A DNA stretch of 64,000 nucleotides from Acidicapsa acidisoli (GCF_025685625.1 NZ_JAGSYI010000004.1:372001-436000); one strand, 5' to 3'; counted from the first letter of the stretch, positions 31,167 to 40,504 are shown. A program made the numbers and translations. Notes: generated by a model from the sequence alone, not told the origin.

Positions 31167-33167
31167 TTAATGTTTCTTGGCTCCCTTAACAGGCGCTGCC
31201 TTCGCCGGTTTTCCCGCGGGGGCAGCCGTCTTCACAGACGGCTTGCCTTTCGCGGGCGCAGCCGGTGATTTCGCCGCAGCCGCATACTTCTTGGCCGCCG
31301 CAGCCGGCACAGCCTTGATCGGACTCTTCGGCGTCCTCACGGGCTCGTCCTCCTCCAGGTCAAAAACCGGATCGGCTTCGTCCAGATCCGCCGGATCGCT
31401 CGGCTCTTCCAGGTCCAGTTTCAGCGCGAGGGCCTTCAATCCAGCCCCCGCAGCCGTAGACGAGTCCAGTTCGGACTCAGAGAATGCAGAAACGCGTCTC
31501 CCGGCGGTCTTCTTCTTGGCCCCCTTGCGGCCCGAAGGCGGCGGCTCATCGTCCTCGGAACCGCTGTCCGAATCGCCTTCTTCATCCGAATCAGTGTCGA
31601 CATCCGGGTCCAGTTCGGTATCGAGATCCTCGTCTCCTACCGAAGTTCGCGCGAAGACATCATCCTCTTCGCCCTCAGCGACCGGCAGCGGCGAACGAAC
31701 GTCGTCGAGGCCGATCGAGAGGTCGAGATCGTCGCCCCCGAGGTCAAGACCGTCGAGATCGTCGTCTTCCTCATCCTCGTCGTCGCCCATGCCATCCGAA
31801 TCTTCCTCGTCCTCATCATCCGCCTGAGCCTTGGACTTGGCATCTGCGCCTTTCTTGGCCCTGGTGCGCTTGATGGTTACTGGCGGCGGAGGCGCTGGCG
31901 GAGAATGCGGCTCAAGCAACGCGCGAATCTCATCATTCGTCGTCAATCCGCCATCGATGAGCTGCAAGAAGATCGTCTTGACCAGATCCGCATAGCCCGG
32001 CAGTTCCGGTGTAATCCGCATCTCCACCATCAGCGCGTATGGAACCTTCTGGCGGGCTTGTGGCCAGATCTTGAGGAAATTCTCGTACTTCTCTTTCACC
32101 GCGGCCTGTTTGCTGGTAAAGCCCAGCCAGAGAACAGCCTCAGCTGCATACGTCGTGAAGAGCGTATACGTCGCCGACGGAGCCGAATTCTCCTTGGCCA
32201 GCAGCACCTTCGCAAACTCGGCCGCCTGCGCGTCAAGATGGTTCCATTCCTCGACGAAACCCGGGCGAAGCAGCTTGCTCTTGAGTTCCGCCAGATCCTT
32301 CGGTGCCAACTTCGCCGTCAAGAGCTGCATCTGGGCCGCGGAGACATCGGGGTGAACGCCCTGGACCTGCAACTCGATCGACAGGTTGTGCAGCGCAGTC
32401 AGTTTGTCCACATCCGCCTTGGCTGCCGTCCACGCCGGATAGAGATGCTGCATCCAGCCTTCCGCTTCAAGCGCCTGCAGCACTTTGAGCGGATCTTCCT
32501 CGTGGCCAATCTGTTCCAGCTCGCGCGACCGCTCAAGCTCAGAAAGATGCTCAATCACCTCGTCGCCCTTGGCATTCTCATAGCGGGTCTGTGTCCGCTC
32601 TTCCAGCTCGAATCCAAGCCTGGCCTTTATGCGCGTGGCGCGAATCAGCAGCGCCGGATTATCCAGAAAGCCGTAATTGGAGACCAGCCGGAGATGGCGC
32701 GTCTCGATATCCGCAACGCCGTTCGCCGGGTCCATCAGCAGTCCGTAGGAGCCCTCGTTCAGAGAGATCGCCATCGCATTGACCGTAAAGTCCCGCGAAC
32801 GCAAATCGTCCTGGATGCTGGTCCATTGGTACACCGGCTTGCCCGGTTTGGGAAACTCAGCGCGCCGGGCGCTCCTGAGGTCAAGACGCACGTTGCCTGG
32901 AAAACAAAGGTAAAGAGTCCGCGATTCCGTCTCTTCTCCCCAGATCTTTCCGCCCGCTTCGGCGAGCGCGGACTTCAGGTCGAGCGCGTTTCCATGGACG
33001 ACGATTTCCAGATCGCGAACCGGATTTCCACACGTCAGGTCGCGCACCGCGTCTCCGGTCAAGAAAACGGTCTTCTGCGCTTCACGCGCCAGATCCCGTA
33101 CAGTCCGCAAGGCATTTTGCTGGACGACGGACAAGCGGTTTTCCAGCAAATAGATATAGTCAGGCAT
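31167..33167 (-). CDS. CCA-adding/poly(A) polymerase-like nucleotidyltransferase with long charged tail
   Basis: This 666-aa protein has a class II tRNA nucleotidyltransferase head. GDAVRD sits at the usual GGxVRD, DLE where DxD is expected, then IQDDLRSRDFTVNAMAIS (template region), DPANGVADIETRHLRLV and RATRIKARLGFELEE. Helical neck and body fill residues 150-415. From about residue 420 the protein changes: a Pro run, then an Asp/Glu-rich stretch of about 130 residues, then a Lys/Ala/Pro-rich histone H1-like end (about residues 610-666). Normal enzymes end near residue 420-450. The Glu replacing the second catalytic Asp may still bind metal. It may add CCA, process poly(A) or have a new task. 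Confidence 0.8.
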   Translation of the reverse strand: MPDYIYLLENRLSVVQQNALRTVRDLAREAQKTVFLTGDAVRDLTCGNPVRDLEIVVHGNALDLKSALAEAGGKIWGEETESRTLYLCFPGNVRLDLRSARRAEFPKPGKPVYQWTSIQDDLRSRDFTVNAMAISLNEGSYGLLMDPANGVADIETRHLRLVSNYGFLDNPALLIRATRIKARLGFELEERTQTRYENAKGDEVIEHLSELERSRELEQIGHEEDPLKVLQALEAEGWMQHLYPAWTAAKADVDKLTALHNLSIELQVQGVHPDVSAAQMQLLTAKLAPKDLAELKSKLLRPGFVEEWNHLDAQAAEFAKVLLAKENSAPSATYTLFTTYAAEAVLWLGFTSKQAAVKEKYENFLKIWPQARQKVPYALMVEMRITPELPGYADLVKTIFLQLIDGGLTTNDEIRALLEPHSPPAPPPPVTIKRTRAKKGADAKSKAQADDEDEEDSDGMGDDEDEEDDDLDGLDLGGDDLDLSIGLDDVRSPLPVAEGEEDDVFARTSVGDEDLDTELDPDVDTDSDEEGDSDSGSEDDEPPPSGRKGAKKKTAGRRVSAFSESELDSSTAAGAGLKALALKLDLEEPSDPADLDEADPVFDLEEDEPVRTPKSPIKAVPAAAAKKYAAAAKSPAAPAKGKPSVKTAAPAGKPAKAAPVKGAKKH

Positions 33168-33373
33168 TCCCTGTTCACTGCTCCTGTCTTGCTTTTGAGG
33201 TTCGTTCCCAATTCAAAATGGTTCAAATATCTGATGCAGCAAAGCTTAGAAAAGGTAGCAATCCAGCTTGCAACCAAAGTACGTTATCACACCGTAACCA
33301 GCTTGGCTACATCCTTGCGGCGTTCGTACCAGCTCGTGCGACAATCCAGCCTGTGGGCGCATTGCGTAAACCC

Positions 33374-33928
33374 GTGATCGTGCGCAAGTTGACGAGGGAT
33401 TGGTGCGCCGGTTACGCAACCCCGAATCCCGCCGAAGAATTAGACGCACTGGAACTGCTGGACATTTCAGGAAAACTCATGCAAATCGCCTGGGAGCAGG
33501 TGAAATGGGTTTGCTACGTCCGCGAGCTCAATCCCGGCGACAGCATTGTACCCATTTCAGGGCCTCGAGTCCTAGCCGGCGATACAGGCAATTACGCGGC
33601 CAACCCCGAACGGCTGCTGCGTCGCAGATTTTCCGGCCGTCCGCGAGGCGCCGGACTTTGGCTCCGAATCACCCTCCGCGACGGCGACGACCTCGAGGGC
33701 CTCGCCGCCAACGACCGCTCTCTGGTCGACGGAGCAGGGTTGCTCCTGACCCCGCCCGATACCCGCTCCAACACCCAGCGGGTCTTTGTGCCTCGAAGCT
33801 CTATTCGCGAGCTGATCGTCCTCGGCGTAATCAACCCATCTCATACCCGCTCCCAAACCCACTCCGAAAAGCCATCTCTGCAGCCCGGCTTGTTTGAAAG
33901 AGAACACAACGACCAGCCGCCCGAGTGA
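33374..33928 (+). CDS. Conserved unknown protein (acidobacterial 'FVPRSSI' family)
   Basis: This protein of about 184 aa is not assigned a function. It has two beta-rich blocks, one at WEQVKWVCYVRELNPGD (residues 37-55) and one at LWLRITLRDGDDLEGLAAND (about 93-115), followed by LTPPDTRSNTQRVFVPRSSIRELIVLGVI. I recall this last motif repeatedly in acidobacterial genomes. The longest frame begins at 33218, but GTG 33374 fits better because the upstream part is not protein-like; no clear ribosome site helps. It lies 40 bases ahead of lpxD and is divergent from the nucleotidyltransferase gene. Confidence 0.6.
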   Translation: MIVRKLTRDWCAGYATPNPAEELDALELLDISGKLMQIAWEQVKWVCYVRELNPGDSIVPISGPRVLAGDTGNYAANPERLLRRRFSGRPRGAGLWLRITLRDGDDLEGLAANDRSLVDGAGLLLTPPDTRSNTQRVFVPRSSIRELIVLGVINPSHTRSQTHSEKPSLQPGLFEREHNDQPPE

Positions 33929-33968
33929 CTCCAGAACGGCCAATCCCAATTCCTTTACAATCGCTTCC

Positions 33969-35033
33969 ATGAGGTTGGCAGAGCTTGCAGCGCGGCTGGG
34001 TGCGGATTTGCACGGGGACGGCAACGTCCAGATCACCGGAGTCCGCGGCATTGAAGAGGCAGGCCCCTCGGAAATAACCTTCGTCTCCAACCCCAGATAC
34101 GCCGGTCTTGCCAGGACCACACAAGCCGCCGCCGTACTCGTCGACCCGGATTTTCCCGAAATCGCAACGCCAACCCTGCGCCTGTCCAATCCCTACCATG
34201 CATTCGCAGAGGCACTCGGAATCTTCTACCAGCCGCCCCACTACCCGCCGGGAATCCATCCCACCGCCGTCATTGACCCCACAGCGCAAATCGGCGAACA
34301 CGCCCATATCGGCGCCTACGTCGTCGTCGGACCCCACACGCAAATCGGCGATCATGCCACCCTCCTGCCCCACGTCGTGCTTTACCCCGGCGTCTCGGTC
34401 GGCGACCACTTTTTCGCCCATGCCCACTCCGTCGTCCGCGAAGGCTGCACCCTCGACGACCACGTCACCCTCGAAAACGGCGCAATCGTCGGCTCCGACG
34501 GATTCGGCTTTGCCAAGGACGACGAGGGAAACTGGCAGAAGATTCCCCAATCCGGCCCAGTGCGCATCGGCAGTCACGTCGACATCCAGGCCAACGCCTG
34601 CATCGACCGGGCAACCGTCGGAGCCACCGAAATTGCCGACGGCGTAAAAATCGACAACCTCGTCCAGATCGGCCACGGCTCCAAAGTGGGAAGAAATACG
34701 CTGGTCTGCGCCCAGGCCGGTCTTGCCGGCTCCTCGATCGTAGGCTCCAATGCTATTCTGGCTGGCCAGGCAGGAGTTGCCGGACACTGCACGCTCGGCG
34801 ATGGCGTGATCCTGACCGCGCAGTCGGGCGTCTCGCATGATGTACAGGCAGGCAAAATGCTCTCCGGCTCCCCGGCATTTGAAAATCGCCACTGGCTGCG
34901 AGCAGTCACGGCCTTTCAGCGGCTCCCGGAGATACTACGGCGTTTGAACCGTCTGGAGAGAACCGCCCTCGAAGGCAGACCATCGGGGCCGGAAATCAAA
35001 ATGGATTCAGCCGCGAAAGAAGGCAGCAATTGA
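33969..35033 (+). CDS. lpxD: UDP-3-O-acylglucosamine N-acyltransferase
   Basis: LpxD adds the N-linked acyl chain in lipid A synthesis, so the cell has an outer membrane with lipid A. The 354-aa protein has the N-terminal uridine-binding domain (MRLAELAARLGADLHGD, EITFVSNPRYAGL) and a left-handed beta-helix of hexapeptide repeats from about residue 100 to 320. The catalytic His is in VQIGHGSKVG near residue 238, and a C-terminal helix has RLPEILRRLNRLE. The internal ATG at 33969 was chosen where homology begins. Its stop overlaps the start of the lipoprotein gene. Confidence 0.95.
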   Translation: MRLAELAARLGADLHGDGNVQITGVRGIEEAGPSEITFVSNPRYAGLARTTQAAAVLVDPDFPEIATPTLRLSNPYHAFAEALGIFYQPPHYPPGIHPTAVIDPTAQIGEHAHIGAYVVVGPHTQIGDHATLLPHVVLYPGVSVGDHFFAHAHSVVREGCTLDDHVTLENGAIVGSDGFGFAKDDEGNWQKIPQSGPVRIGSHVDIQANACIDRATVGATEIADGVKIDNLVQIGHGSKVGRNTLVCAQAGLAGSSIVGSNAILAGQAGVAGHCTLGDGVILTAQSGVSHDVQAGKMLSGSPAFENRHWLRAVTAFQRLPEILRRLNRLERTALEGRPSGPEIKMDSAAKEGSN

Positions 35034-35398
35034 ACGGCACCGGCGCCAGATTGTGCATCTTATTTATCGGCGCGTTTGCGCTGATCGCAAGTGGATGCAG
35101 GAGCTATTGGATCGACGCAAACATCGAAAACCAGACTGGCCAGCCGATCCACGAATTGGAGGTGGATTATCCCTCCGCCAGCTTCGGAACCAACACCCTG
35201 GCGTCCGGAGCGGCCATGCATTACCGCTTTCAGACGCGCGGCAGCGGGCCAGTCAAAGTCGAATACACATCCGGGGATGGAAGAACCACTCATGCCCAGG
35301 GAACGACGCTGGCGGAGCATCAGGAAGGCCAACTGACCATTCGTTTGCTGCCCCTCGGGAAGGTGGAATTCGTGCCAAAGCTTCAACCTGCCTCATAA
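35030..35398 (+). CDS. Small lipoprotein of unknown function
   Basis: This 122-aa protein begins with a lipoprotein signal: hydrophobic residues 8-20 and lipobox IASGC with Cys23. The mature part is one beta-rich domain (ANIENQTGQPIHELEVDYPSASFG, TIRLLPLGKVEFVPKL). Translation appears to start at a TTG overlapping the lpxD stop, so expression is coupled to lpxD. An envelope role linked to lipid A is plausible from position but not shown. Confidence 0.65.
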   Translation: MNGTGARLCILFIGAFALIASGCRSYWIDANIENQTGQPIHELEVDYPSASFGTNTLASGAAMHYRFQTRGSGPVKVEYTSGDGRTTHAQGTTLAEHQEGQLTIRLLPLGKVEFVPKLQPAS

Positions 35399-35444
35399 TA
35401 GAGATCAAACGATTCCAAATGAATTACTTCCTGTCCGCACCGCT

Positions 35445-35461
35445 CTGTACAAGCGGTACAG
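35445..35461. promoter_or_regulatory. Inverted repeat ahead of the MASE1 diguanylate cyclase gene
   Basis: CTGTAC and GTACAG are separated by 5 bases about 140 bases before the cyclase start. A second, longer-spaced pair (GAAGAAGA/TCTTCTTC at 35482-35511) follows. They could be an operator or transcript hairpins; nothing else supports a function. Confidence 0.3.
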
Positions 35462-35602
35462 CCGAATGGATGCAATTTTGTGAAGAAGACAATCCGGGGA
35501 AATTCTTCTTCGATCAGGACTGCTTGGAATCGAACTGAACAGAAATTGAGCAGGCTGACCGACCGCCTATCATTGTGACCGCTGAAGGAACAGGAGGAAT
35601 TC

Positions 35603-37489
35603 GTGCCAACCAGTGCATCAGAAAAGCGATGGTGGCGCGTGCATGCCTTCGGCCTGCGGCTTGCGGGACTCTTCGTCAGCGTCCTGCTCTCAATTCTGTG
35701 GGTCGGCACCTTCGACCGCACCGACTCCGGCACCAACATCATCTGGCTCGCCAACGGTCTTGTTCTGGCTTTCCTTCTCCTCGCTCCTCGCTGGCGATGG
35801 CCCATGTACCTCCTGGTTGCATTCGCGGCTATGTTTGTCGGCAGCGTGAGCATTCAGGAATCAGTCGGAATGAGCCTCCTGTACAACACGCTCAATCTGC
35901 TGGAAGTCTTGATCGGCGCTTTTCTTCTCAAGAGAAAATCCACCGATCTGCCAACATTTACCGACGGCCGCTACTTACTCCGCTTCGTAGGATTCGCATG
36001 TCTGCTCGGTCCGGCAATTGCCAGCGTCCCATTCAGCATCTTCAAGCATCTCGTTCACCACGAAGACTTCCTGGGTGCGCTTCTGGAATGGGTCATGGGA
36101 GACGGCCTTGGGATCGCCCTTGTCACCCCGACTTTTGTCGCGATTCTGCATAGCCGAATGCGCAAGACCCATCTTCTGCGCAAACGGTGGATCTATCCGG
36201 TCATGGTCATCGCGGTTACCGTGATCGTCTTCAGCCAGAGCCGCGTCCCGCTCCTCTTTCTCATCATTCCGTTCCTCGTCCTCGTGCTCACCCAGATCGA
36301 TCTCGGATGGGCTGCGCTGTCTACCATGATTGTCGCCCTCATTGGTGGCTGGTACAGTGTGCGCGGCCAAGGGCCTTTGGCTCTGGCGACTACTGTCGGA
36401 CAGGAATGGAAGACCGCCATCTTGCAGCTCTTCCTTGCCGCAACAATGTTCACACTCTATTCGATATCCATCGTCTTCGGAAACCTCCGCAAGACCCAGG
36501 CAGAACTGCGCCAGATCGCGGCTTTGCACAAACTCGTCGTCGACAACTCGCGCGACGCGATCATCCTCGGCGATCTGGATGGAACCCAGACTTATGTTTC
36601 TCCCGGAATCAAAGCTCTCACCGGATGGGAACCAAAGGATCTCGTCGGACGGCGTTCCCGCGAGCTCATCCATCCGGCAGATGTAGTGGAAGTGGATCTC
36701 GCCCTGCGCGCATTGAGAGCCGGATCGGAAGGCGGAACGCTGGAATATCGCGCACGCAAGCGCGACGGAGAGTATTTCTGGGTTGAGGGAAGTCTGCGCG
36801 TCTACCGAGATCCCGCCACCGGCCGGCCCATCGGTTATCTCAACCTCGTCCGCGACATCTCCGAGCGAAAGCGCTCCGAGGAACATCTCCAGTCCGCCTA
36901 CCGCGCCATGGAGTCCCTCGTCGTCGTCGACGCCCTCACCGGCATCGCCAACCGCAGACGCTTCGATGAAGCCCTCGCTTCCGAATGGCGCAGGGCACTG
37001 CGCGACGGCGACAAGCTCTCACTCCTGCTGATCGATGCCGACCACTTCAAGCGATACAACGACACCTACGGGCACGTCCGAGGTGACAGTTGCCTCAAGC
37101 AGATCGCTGAAGCCGCCCTCGACGTCGTCCTGCGTCCCGGCGACCTCGTAGCCCGCTACGGCGGCGAAGAGTTCGCCGTCGTATTGCCTGGAACCGACGA
37201 GAACGGCGCCAGGGCAGTCGCCGAAGACATCTGTCAGGCCGTCCGCAACCGCCGTCTGCCCCACGAGGGCAACGCACCCGGCATCGTAACCGTCTCCGTC
37301 GGTTGCGCCACAATCATCCCCCAGCGCGGAAAATCCCAGCAGGACTTGATCGAATCCGCCGACCAGGCGCTCTACCGGGCCAAGGGCCGGGGACGCAATC
37401 GCGTCGTCGTCACCGGCGTCCCGTTTCGGCCTGAACCTGCTCCGCAAATTGTGGAAGTCCCCAAAATCCGCAGCGCAGACGAAAACTAG
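35603..37489 (+). CDS. Membrane diguanylate cyclase (MASE1-PAS-GGDEF)
   Basis: This 628-aa protein makes cyclic di-GMP from GTP in response to a membrane signal. The N-terminal 300 residues form about eight transmembrane helices of the MASE1 type. A PAS/PAC domain covers about residues 305-425 (VVDNSRDAIILGDLDGTQTYVS), then a short coiled link. The GGDEF domain has DALTGIANRRRFDE and the active-site GGEEF near residue 519. The inhibitory site RPGD lies five residues before it, so product inhibition is likely. GTG start with GGAGGAA just upstream. No phosphodiesterase is nearby. Confidence 0.93.
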   Translation: MPTSASEKRWWRVHAFGLRLAGLFVSVLLSILWVGTFDRTDSGTNIIWLANGLVLAFLLLAPRWRWPMYLLVAFAAMFVGSVSIQESVGMSLLYNTLNLLEVLIGAFLLKRKSTDLPTFTDGRYLLRFVGFACLLGPAIASVPFSIFKHLVHHEDFLGALLEWVMGDGLGIALVTPTFVAILHSRMRKTHLLRKRWIYPVMVIAVTVIVFSQSRVPLLFLIIPFLVLVLTQIDLGWAALSTMIVALIGGWYSVRGQGPLALATTVGQEWKTAILQLFLAATMFTLYSISIVFGNLRKTQAELRQIAALHKLVVDNSRDAIILGDLDGTQTYVSPGIKALTGWEPKDLVGRRSRELIHPADVVEVDLALRALRAGSEGGTLEYRARKRDGEYFWVEGSLRVYRDPATGRPIGYLNLVRDISERKRSEEHLQSAYRAMESLVVVDALTGIANRRRFDEALASEWRRALRDGDKLSLLLIDADHFKRYNDTYGHVRGDSCLKQIAEAALDVVLRPGDLVARYGGEEFAVVLPGTDENGARAVAEDICQAVRNRRLPHEGNAPGIVTVSVGCATIIPQRGKSQQDLIESADQALYRAKGRGRNRVVVTGVPFRPEPAPQIVEVPKIRSADEN

Positions 37490-37493
37490 AGCC

Positions 37494-38468
37494 TTATCGC
37501 ACCATGCTCTGGAACATCGAAGACTTCAGCAGCGAGCTGAACTGCGCATCCGAGCTGGCAAAATGCACATCCAGCCGTCCGGCATTCGAGCTGATGACCG
37601 TCTCATCCAGCGCCTGCTTGTCGGAATCCGACCCGCTCATCTTCTTGTAGAGCACCGCCGCATTCAGCAAAGAAGAGACCGTAGCGGCCGCAAAGTTGTC
37701 TCCAGTCACCACAGACATATCGAACTTCACACCGTGCTGGAAGTTCATCGTGTACCAGCTCGCCACCATGCGCTTCTTCACCGTATCGAAGTCCGCTACC
37801 CCACCGGCGTCGCCCAGCACCTGCTTCATCATCATCTGGGTTCCCTTCTGGTCCAGAACGCTCCAAAGCGGCTCGCCCTCGACCGTTCTCATCGAATCCA
37901 TTACCTGGCCATTCGAGAGCACGCTGGGCGTCAGACCGTCCCGCACATCCAAAATCTCTTTCACCGACTGAAGTCCGCCAAAGATCATCGTGGACTCATC
38001 AAGAAAGACAACGCTCATGCCCGTCTTACCCATCGGGTAGATCTTGTTCGTCCGGACCACAGTAGCCTTGACCTTGCTCTTGCGGAAGCTCGCCAGCACG
38101 TCCTGCACCGGAAACTGCCCCTGCGCGATTCCCACCGTGCGCACTTCATCCCCGCCAGTTCCCGTCCGGTACAGAATGAAGGCCAGTTGCTCCAGGTCGT
38201 TGTTGTCGTTCAGGCCGGACTTCTTCAGCGCATCCTCCAGCTGCTTCAGTTCCGGCGGCATCACCTGTCCGCGAAGCGCCATCGCCGCATCGGAGTTCTG
38301 CATGGCGTGGTAATCAATAACCACCATCTGCTGCACATCGTGCGGAATCACCGAACGCGCATCCGACGACAACTGCGCCCCCCATGCCGTGACCGGAACA
38401 GATACTGCGGAAACCACCAAGGCGCCTGCCAAAGAACAATTCAGAAAAAGACGATTCATTCCACTCAT
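37494..38468 (-). CDS. Exported protein of unknown function
   Basis: I do not recognise this 324-aa protein. A signal peptide is clear (MNRLFLNCSLAGALVVSAV ending near TAWGAQ). The mature part is mostly alpha/beta without Cys or repeats and has a conserved-looking opening, SSDARSVIPHDVQQMVVIDYHAMQNS. The start at 38468 was picked from several Met because GGAGG lies 9 bases before it. It is convergent with the diguanylate cyclase gene, with only 4 bases between stops. Confidence 0.7.
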   Translation of the reverse strand: MSGMNRLFLNCSLAGALVVSAVSVPVTAWGAQLSSDARSVIPHDVQQMVVIDYHAMQNSDAAMALRGQVMPPELKQLEDALKKSGLNDNNDLEQLAFILYRTGTGGDEVRTVGIAQGQFPVQDVLASFRKSKVKATVVRTNKIYPMGKTGMSVVFLDESTMIFGGLQSVKEILDVRDGLTPSVLSNGQVMDSMRTVEGEPLWSVLDQKGTQMMMKQVLGDAGGVADFDTVKKRMVASWYTMNFQHGVKFDMSVVTGDNFAAATVSSLLNAAVLYKKMSGSDSDKQALDETVISSNAGRLDVHFASSDAQFSSLLKSSMFQSMVR

Positions 38469-38582
38469 CAAACACAACCTCCGAAACCGGCCGCAAAGAT
38501 CGCTCCGATTCTCTCTGATTTTTTTGCTCTTCATCCGGAAACTACCGGACCTTCGCCTGAATCCAGGCGCAAAATCGACGGC

Positions 38583-39509
38583 CTAACTTTCTGGCCAGTC
38601 TTGCGGAGCCTCCAAACGACGCTCCAAGACCTTCGTTGCCGGATCGAACTCAGTTAAGAGACGCATCCACTCACTTTCCTGCTCATAAGCTATCTGGGGC
38701 AACAACCCAATCACCTCAGCCTCAACCGGCTCGGTCTTGTGTCGTGTCGCCAGCCGGCAAATCTGCGCATATACAGCCGAAACAGGAGTAGCTTGCAGAT
38801 CTGTAATATTCATCGAGAGCTGAGCCCGGCCATGCGCCACCACTCCCATCGCCTTCACTCCCTTAAGTCCCCCTGAAGAAGCGCGTAACTCCTTGGCGAT
38901 TGCCCTCACGAGAGAGACGTCCGTCGAATCAAAATAGATGTTATACGCAACCAGAAATTTCCGCGCGCCCACCGCACACGCTCCTGCCGTCGGATGCAGC
39001 TCCGGTCCGCCGATGTCCGGCCGGCGCTTCGGCTCCCGTCGCGCCGCCTCGCGAAGCTCCTCGAACTGGCCCCGGCGCACATCTTCCAGATTGGCCCGAT
39101 CCGGCCGTGCCGCCGCCGCTTCATAAAAATAAACCGGAATACTGAATCGCCGCCAGATCTCGGCACCTGCCTGCCGCGCAAGAAGCGCGCACTGATCGAG
39201 CGAGATTCCTGAAACCGGCACAAACGGAATCACATCCGCCGCGCCAATCCGAGGATGCACTCCCTGCTGACGCGTCAGGTTGATCGATTTCGCCGCCTGA
39301 CCGACAGCCCGCACCGCCGCCTCGACTACCGCGGCAGGAGCACCGGCCACCGTCACCACCGAACGATTGTGATCGGAGTCCATCGACCAATCCAGCAAGC
39401 GCACGCCCTCCACCCGCATAGACGAGACAATCGCCCGTACGCACGCCTCGTCCACGCCCTCGGAGAAGTTCGGAACACAGGCTACGATTGGTCCATCCAT
39501 ATCTTTCAT
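38583..39509 (-). CDS. ftcD: Glutamate formimidoyltransferase
   Basis: This enzyme transfers the formimino group of N-formimino-L-glutamate to tetrahydrofolate. The 308-aa protein is the formiminotransferase half only: VACVPNFSEGVDEA at the start, LDWSMDSDHNRSVVTVAG, HPRIGAADVIPFVPV and GPELHPTAGACAVGARKFLVAYNI are all family landmarks. No cyclodeaminase domain is attached. The GXSGNG-type residues upstream of the chosen ATG come from a short tandem repeat and are not family sequence. It is isolated from the hut operon at 5.5-11 kb, which has its own enzyme (HutF) for the same substrate. Confidence 0.9.
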   Translation of the reverse strand: MKDMDGPIVACVPNFSEGVDEACVRAIVSSMRVEGVRLLDWSMDSDHNRSVVTVAGAPAAVVEAAVRAVGQAAKSINLTRQQGVHPRIGAADVIPFVPVSGISLDQCALLARQAGAEIWRRFSIPVYFYEAAAARPDRANLEDVRRGQFEELREAARREPKRRPDIGGPELHPTAGACAVGARKFLVAYNIYFDSTDVSLVRAIAKELRASSGGLKGVKAMGVVAHGRAQLSMNITDLQATPVSAVYAQICRLATRHKTEPVEAEVIGLLPQIAYEQESEWMRLLTEFDPATKVLERRLEAPQDWPES

Positions 39510-39658
39510 TCCCGATCTTCCATTCCCCGATTTTCCATTCCGGTTGCGTTCGGCCAAGACTCAACTCGTTCAGATTTCGGAAGGAATTCTGTGGGATTCA
39601 GAGACTCTCGCGCCCAGCCAAACGCCAGCCTCTGACGCAAGCCTCCCATGACAGGCGG

Positions 39659-40423
39659 CTATTTCCACCAAGTGTAGCCCAATTGGAACTGAAGGCTGGC
39701 GTTGATCCCGGGATTCTTGTCGCCCAGAGAGGCGGAAGAGATATGCTCCGCGCTGAGCAGGAAATCAACCGAGCGGCGCGGACGGGTGAAATAATGCACG
39801 CCGAACCCTCCGCCTGAGCGGAAATTGAAAACCGACGTGCCACCGGGAGTGCCTTGCGGAACCTCAAGCGTAGGCGGAAACTTGTGCGACGTGTACACCA
39901 CTCCCGCCGCCGCCTGGAACCAGGGCGTCAGCCGGGGCGTGCGAGTCGCAAAATTCCAGCGAAAGACCACCGGAGTGATGCTGGCGCCGGTAAACGTCCC
40001 CCCACCGAAATTCTGCGTAATCTGCGTGCCGCCCGCAGGTACCATCTGCGAGTAAGGCGACGGCGTATAAGCTTGCCACAATGGCATGATGTTGCCGCCA
40101 AATTCAAATCGTCCCGAAAGCGGCCCCGCGTGTATGATCGGCGTCAGATTCCTGCCCACCTGAAAACCAGCCGCAAAAAAATGGTCGCTGGAGTTTTGCG
40201 CGACACCTGTGCCCACGTTGACGAAGGGCCCAAGCTCCCACCGCCGCGCGGCGAGGGGCTCAAACCCCGAAGCTGGCGAACTCTGCGCCGCAGGCGCACC
40301 GGCAACCGCATCCACGGACGCCGACACGGCTGACCCGTCAGGACCAGTAGTTTCGGCAGCCACGGCAAACCCCGAGCCCAGTATCAGGCCAAGCGCGAAC
40401 GTGCATTGGAAGAATCGATACAA
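39659..40423 (-). CDS. Outer-membrane barrel, PagL-like (acyloxyacyl hydrolase family)
   Basis: This 254-aa exported protein has a signal peptide (ending near AVAAE) and about eight amphipathic beta strands, ending in an aromatic residue (GYTWWK) as outer-membrane barrels do. The C-terminal segment EHISSASLGDKNPGIN resembles the PagL lipid A 3-O-deacylase active-site region, in which a His and a nearby Ser are catalytic. So it may trim acyl chains from lipid A in the outer membrane. The TTG start has GGGAA upstream. The match is partial, so a plain barrel is also possible. Confidence 0.65.
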   Translation of the reverse strand: MYRFFQCTFALGLILGSGFAVAAETTGPDGSAVSASVDAVAGAPAAQSSPASGFEPLAARRWELGPFVNVGTGVAQNSSDHFFAAGFQVGRNLTPIIHAGPLSGRFEFGGNIMPLWQAYTPSPYSQMVPAGGTQITQNFGGGTFTGASITPVVFRWNFATRTPRLTPWFQAAAGVVYTSHKFPPTLEVPQGTPGGTSVFNFRSGGGFGVHYFTRPRRSVDFLLSAEHISSASLGDKNPGINASLQFQLGYTWWK

Positions 40424-40504
40424 AGGATTCCCTTTCCATGGAAGAACGATAATCAGCCAATCGGGCTGTCTCTCTTAGGATTCTCGCAGAAAGGGCCAGG
40501 AGGC

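Noticed and set aside
31177-31827. Ser-rich 216-codon plus-strand frame
   Set aside because: Complement of the acidic and Lys/Ala tail codons of the nucleotidyltransferase; Ser richness comes from reverse-reading GAT/GAC/GAG runs.
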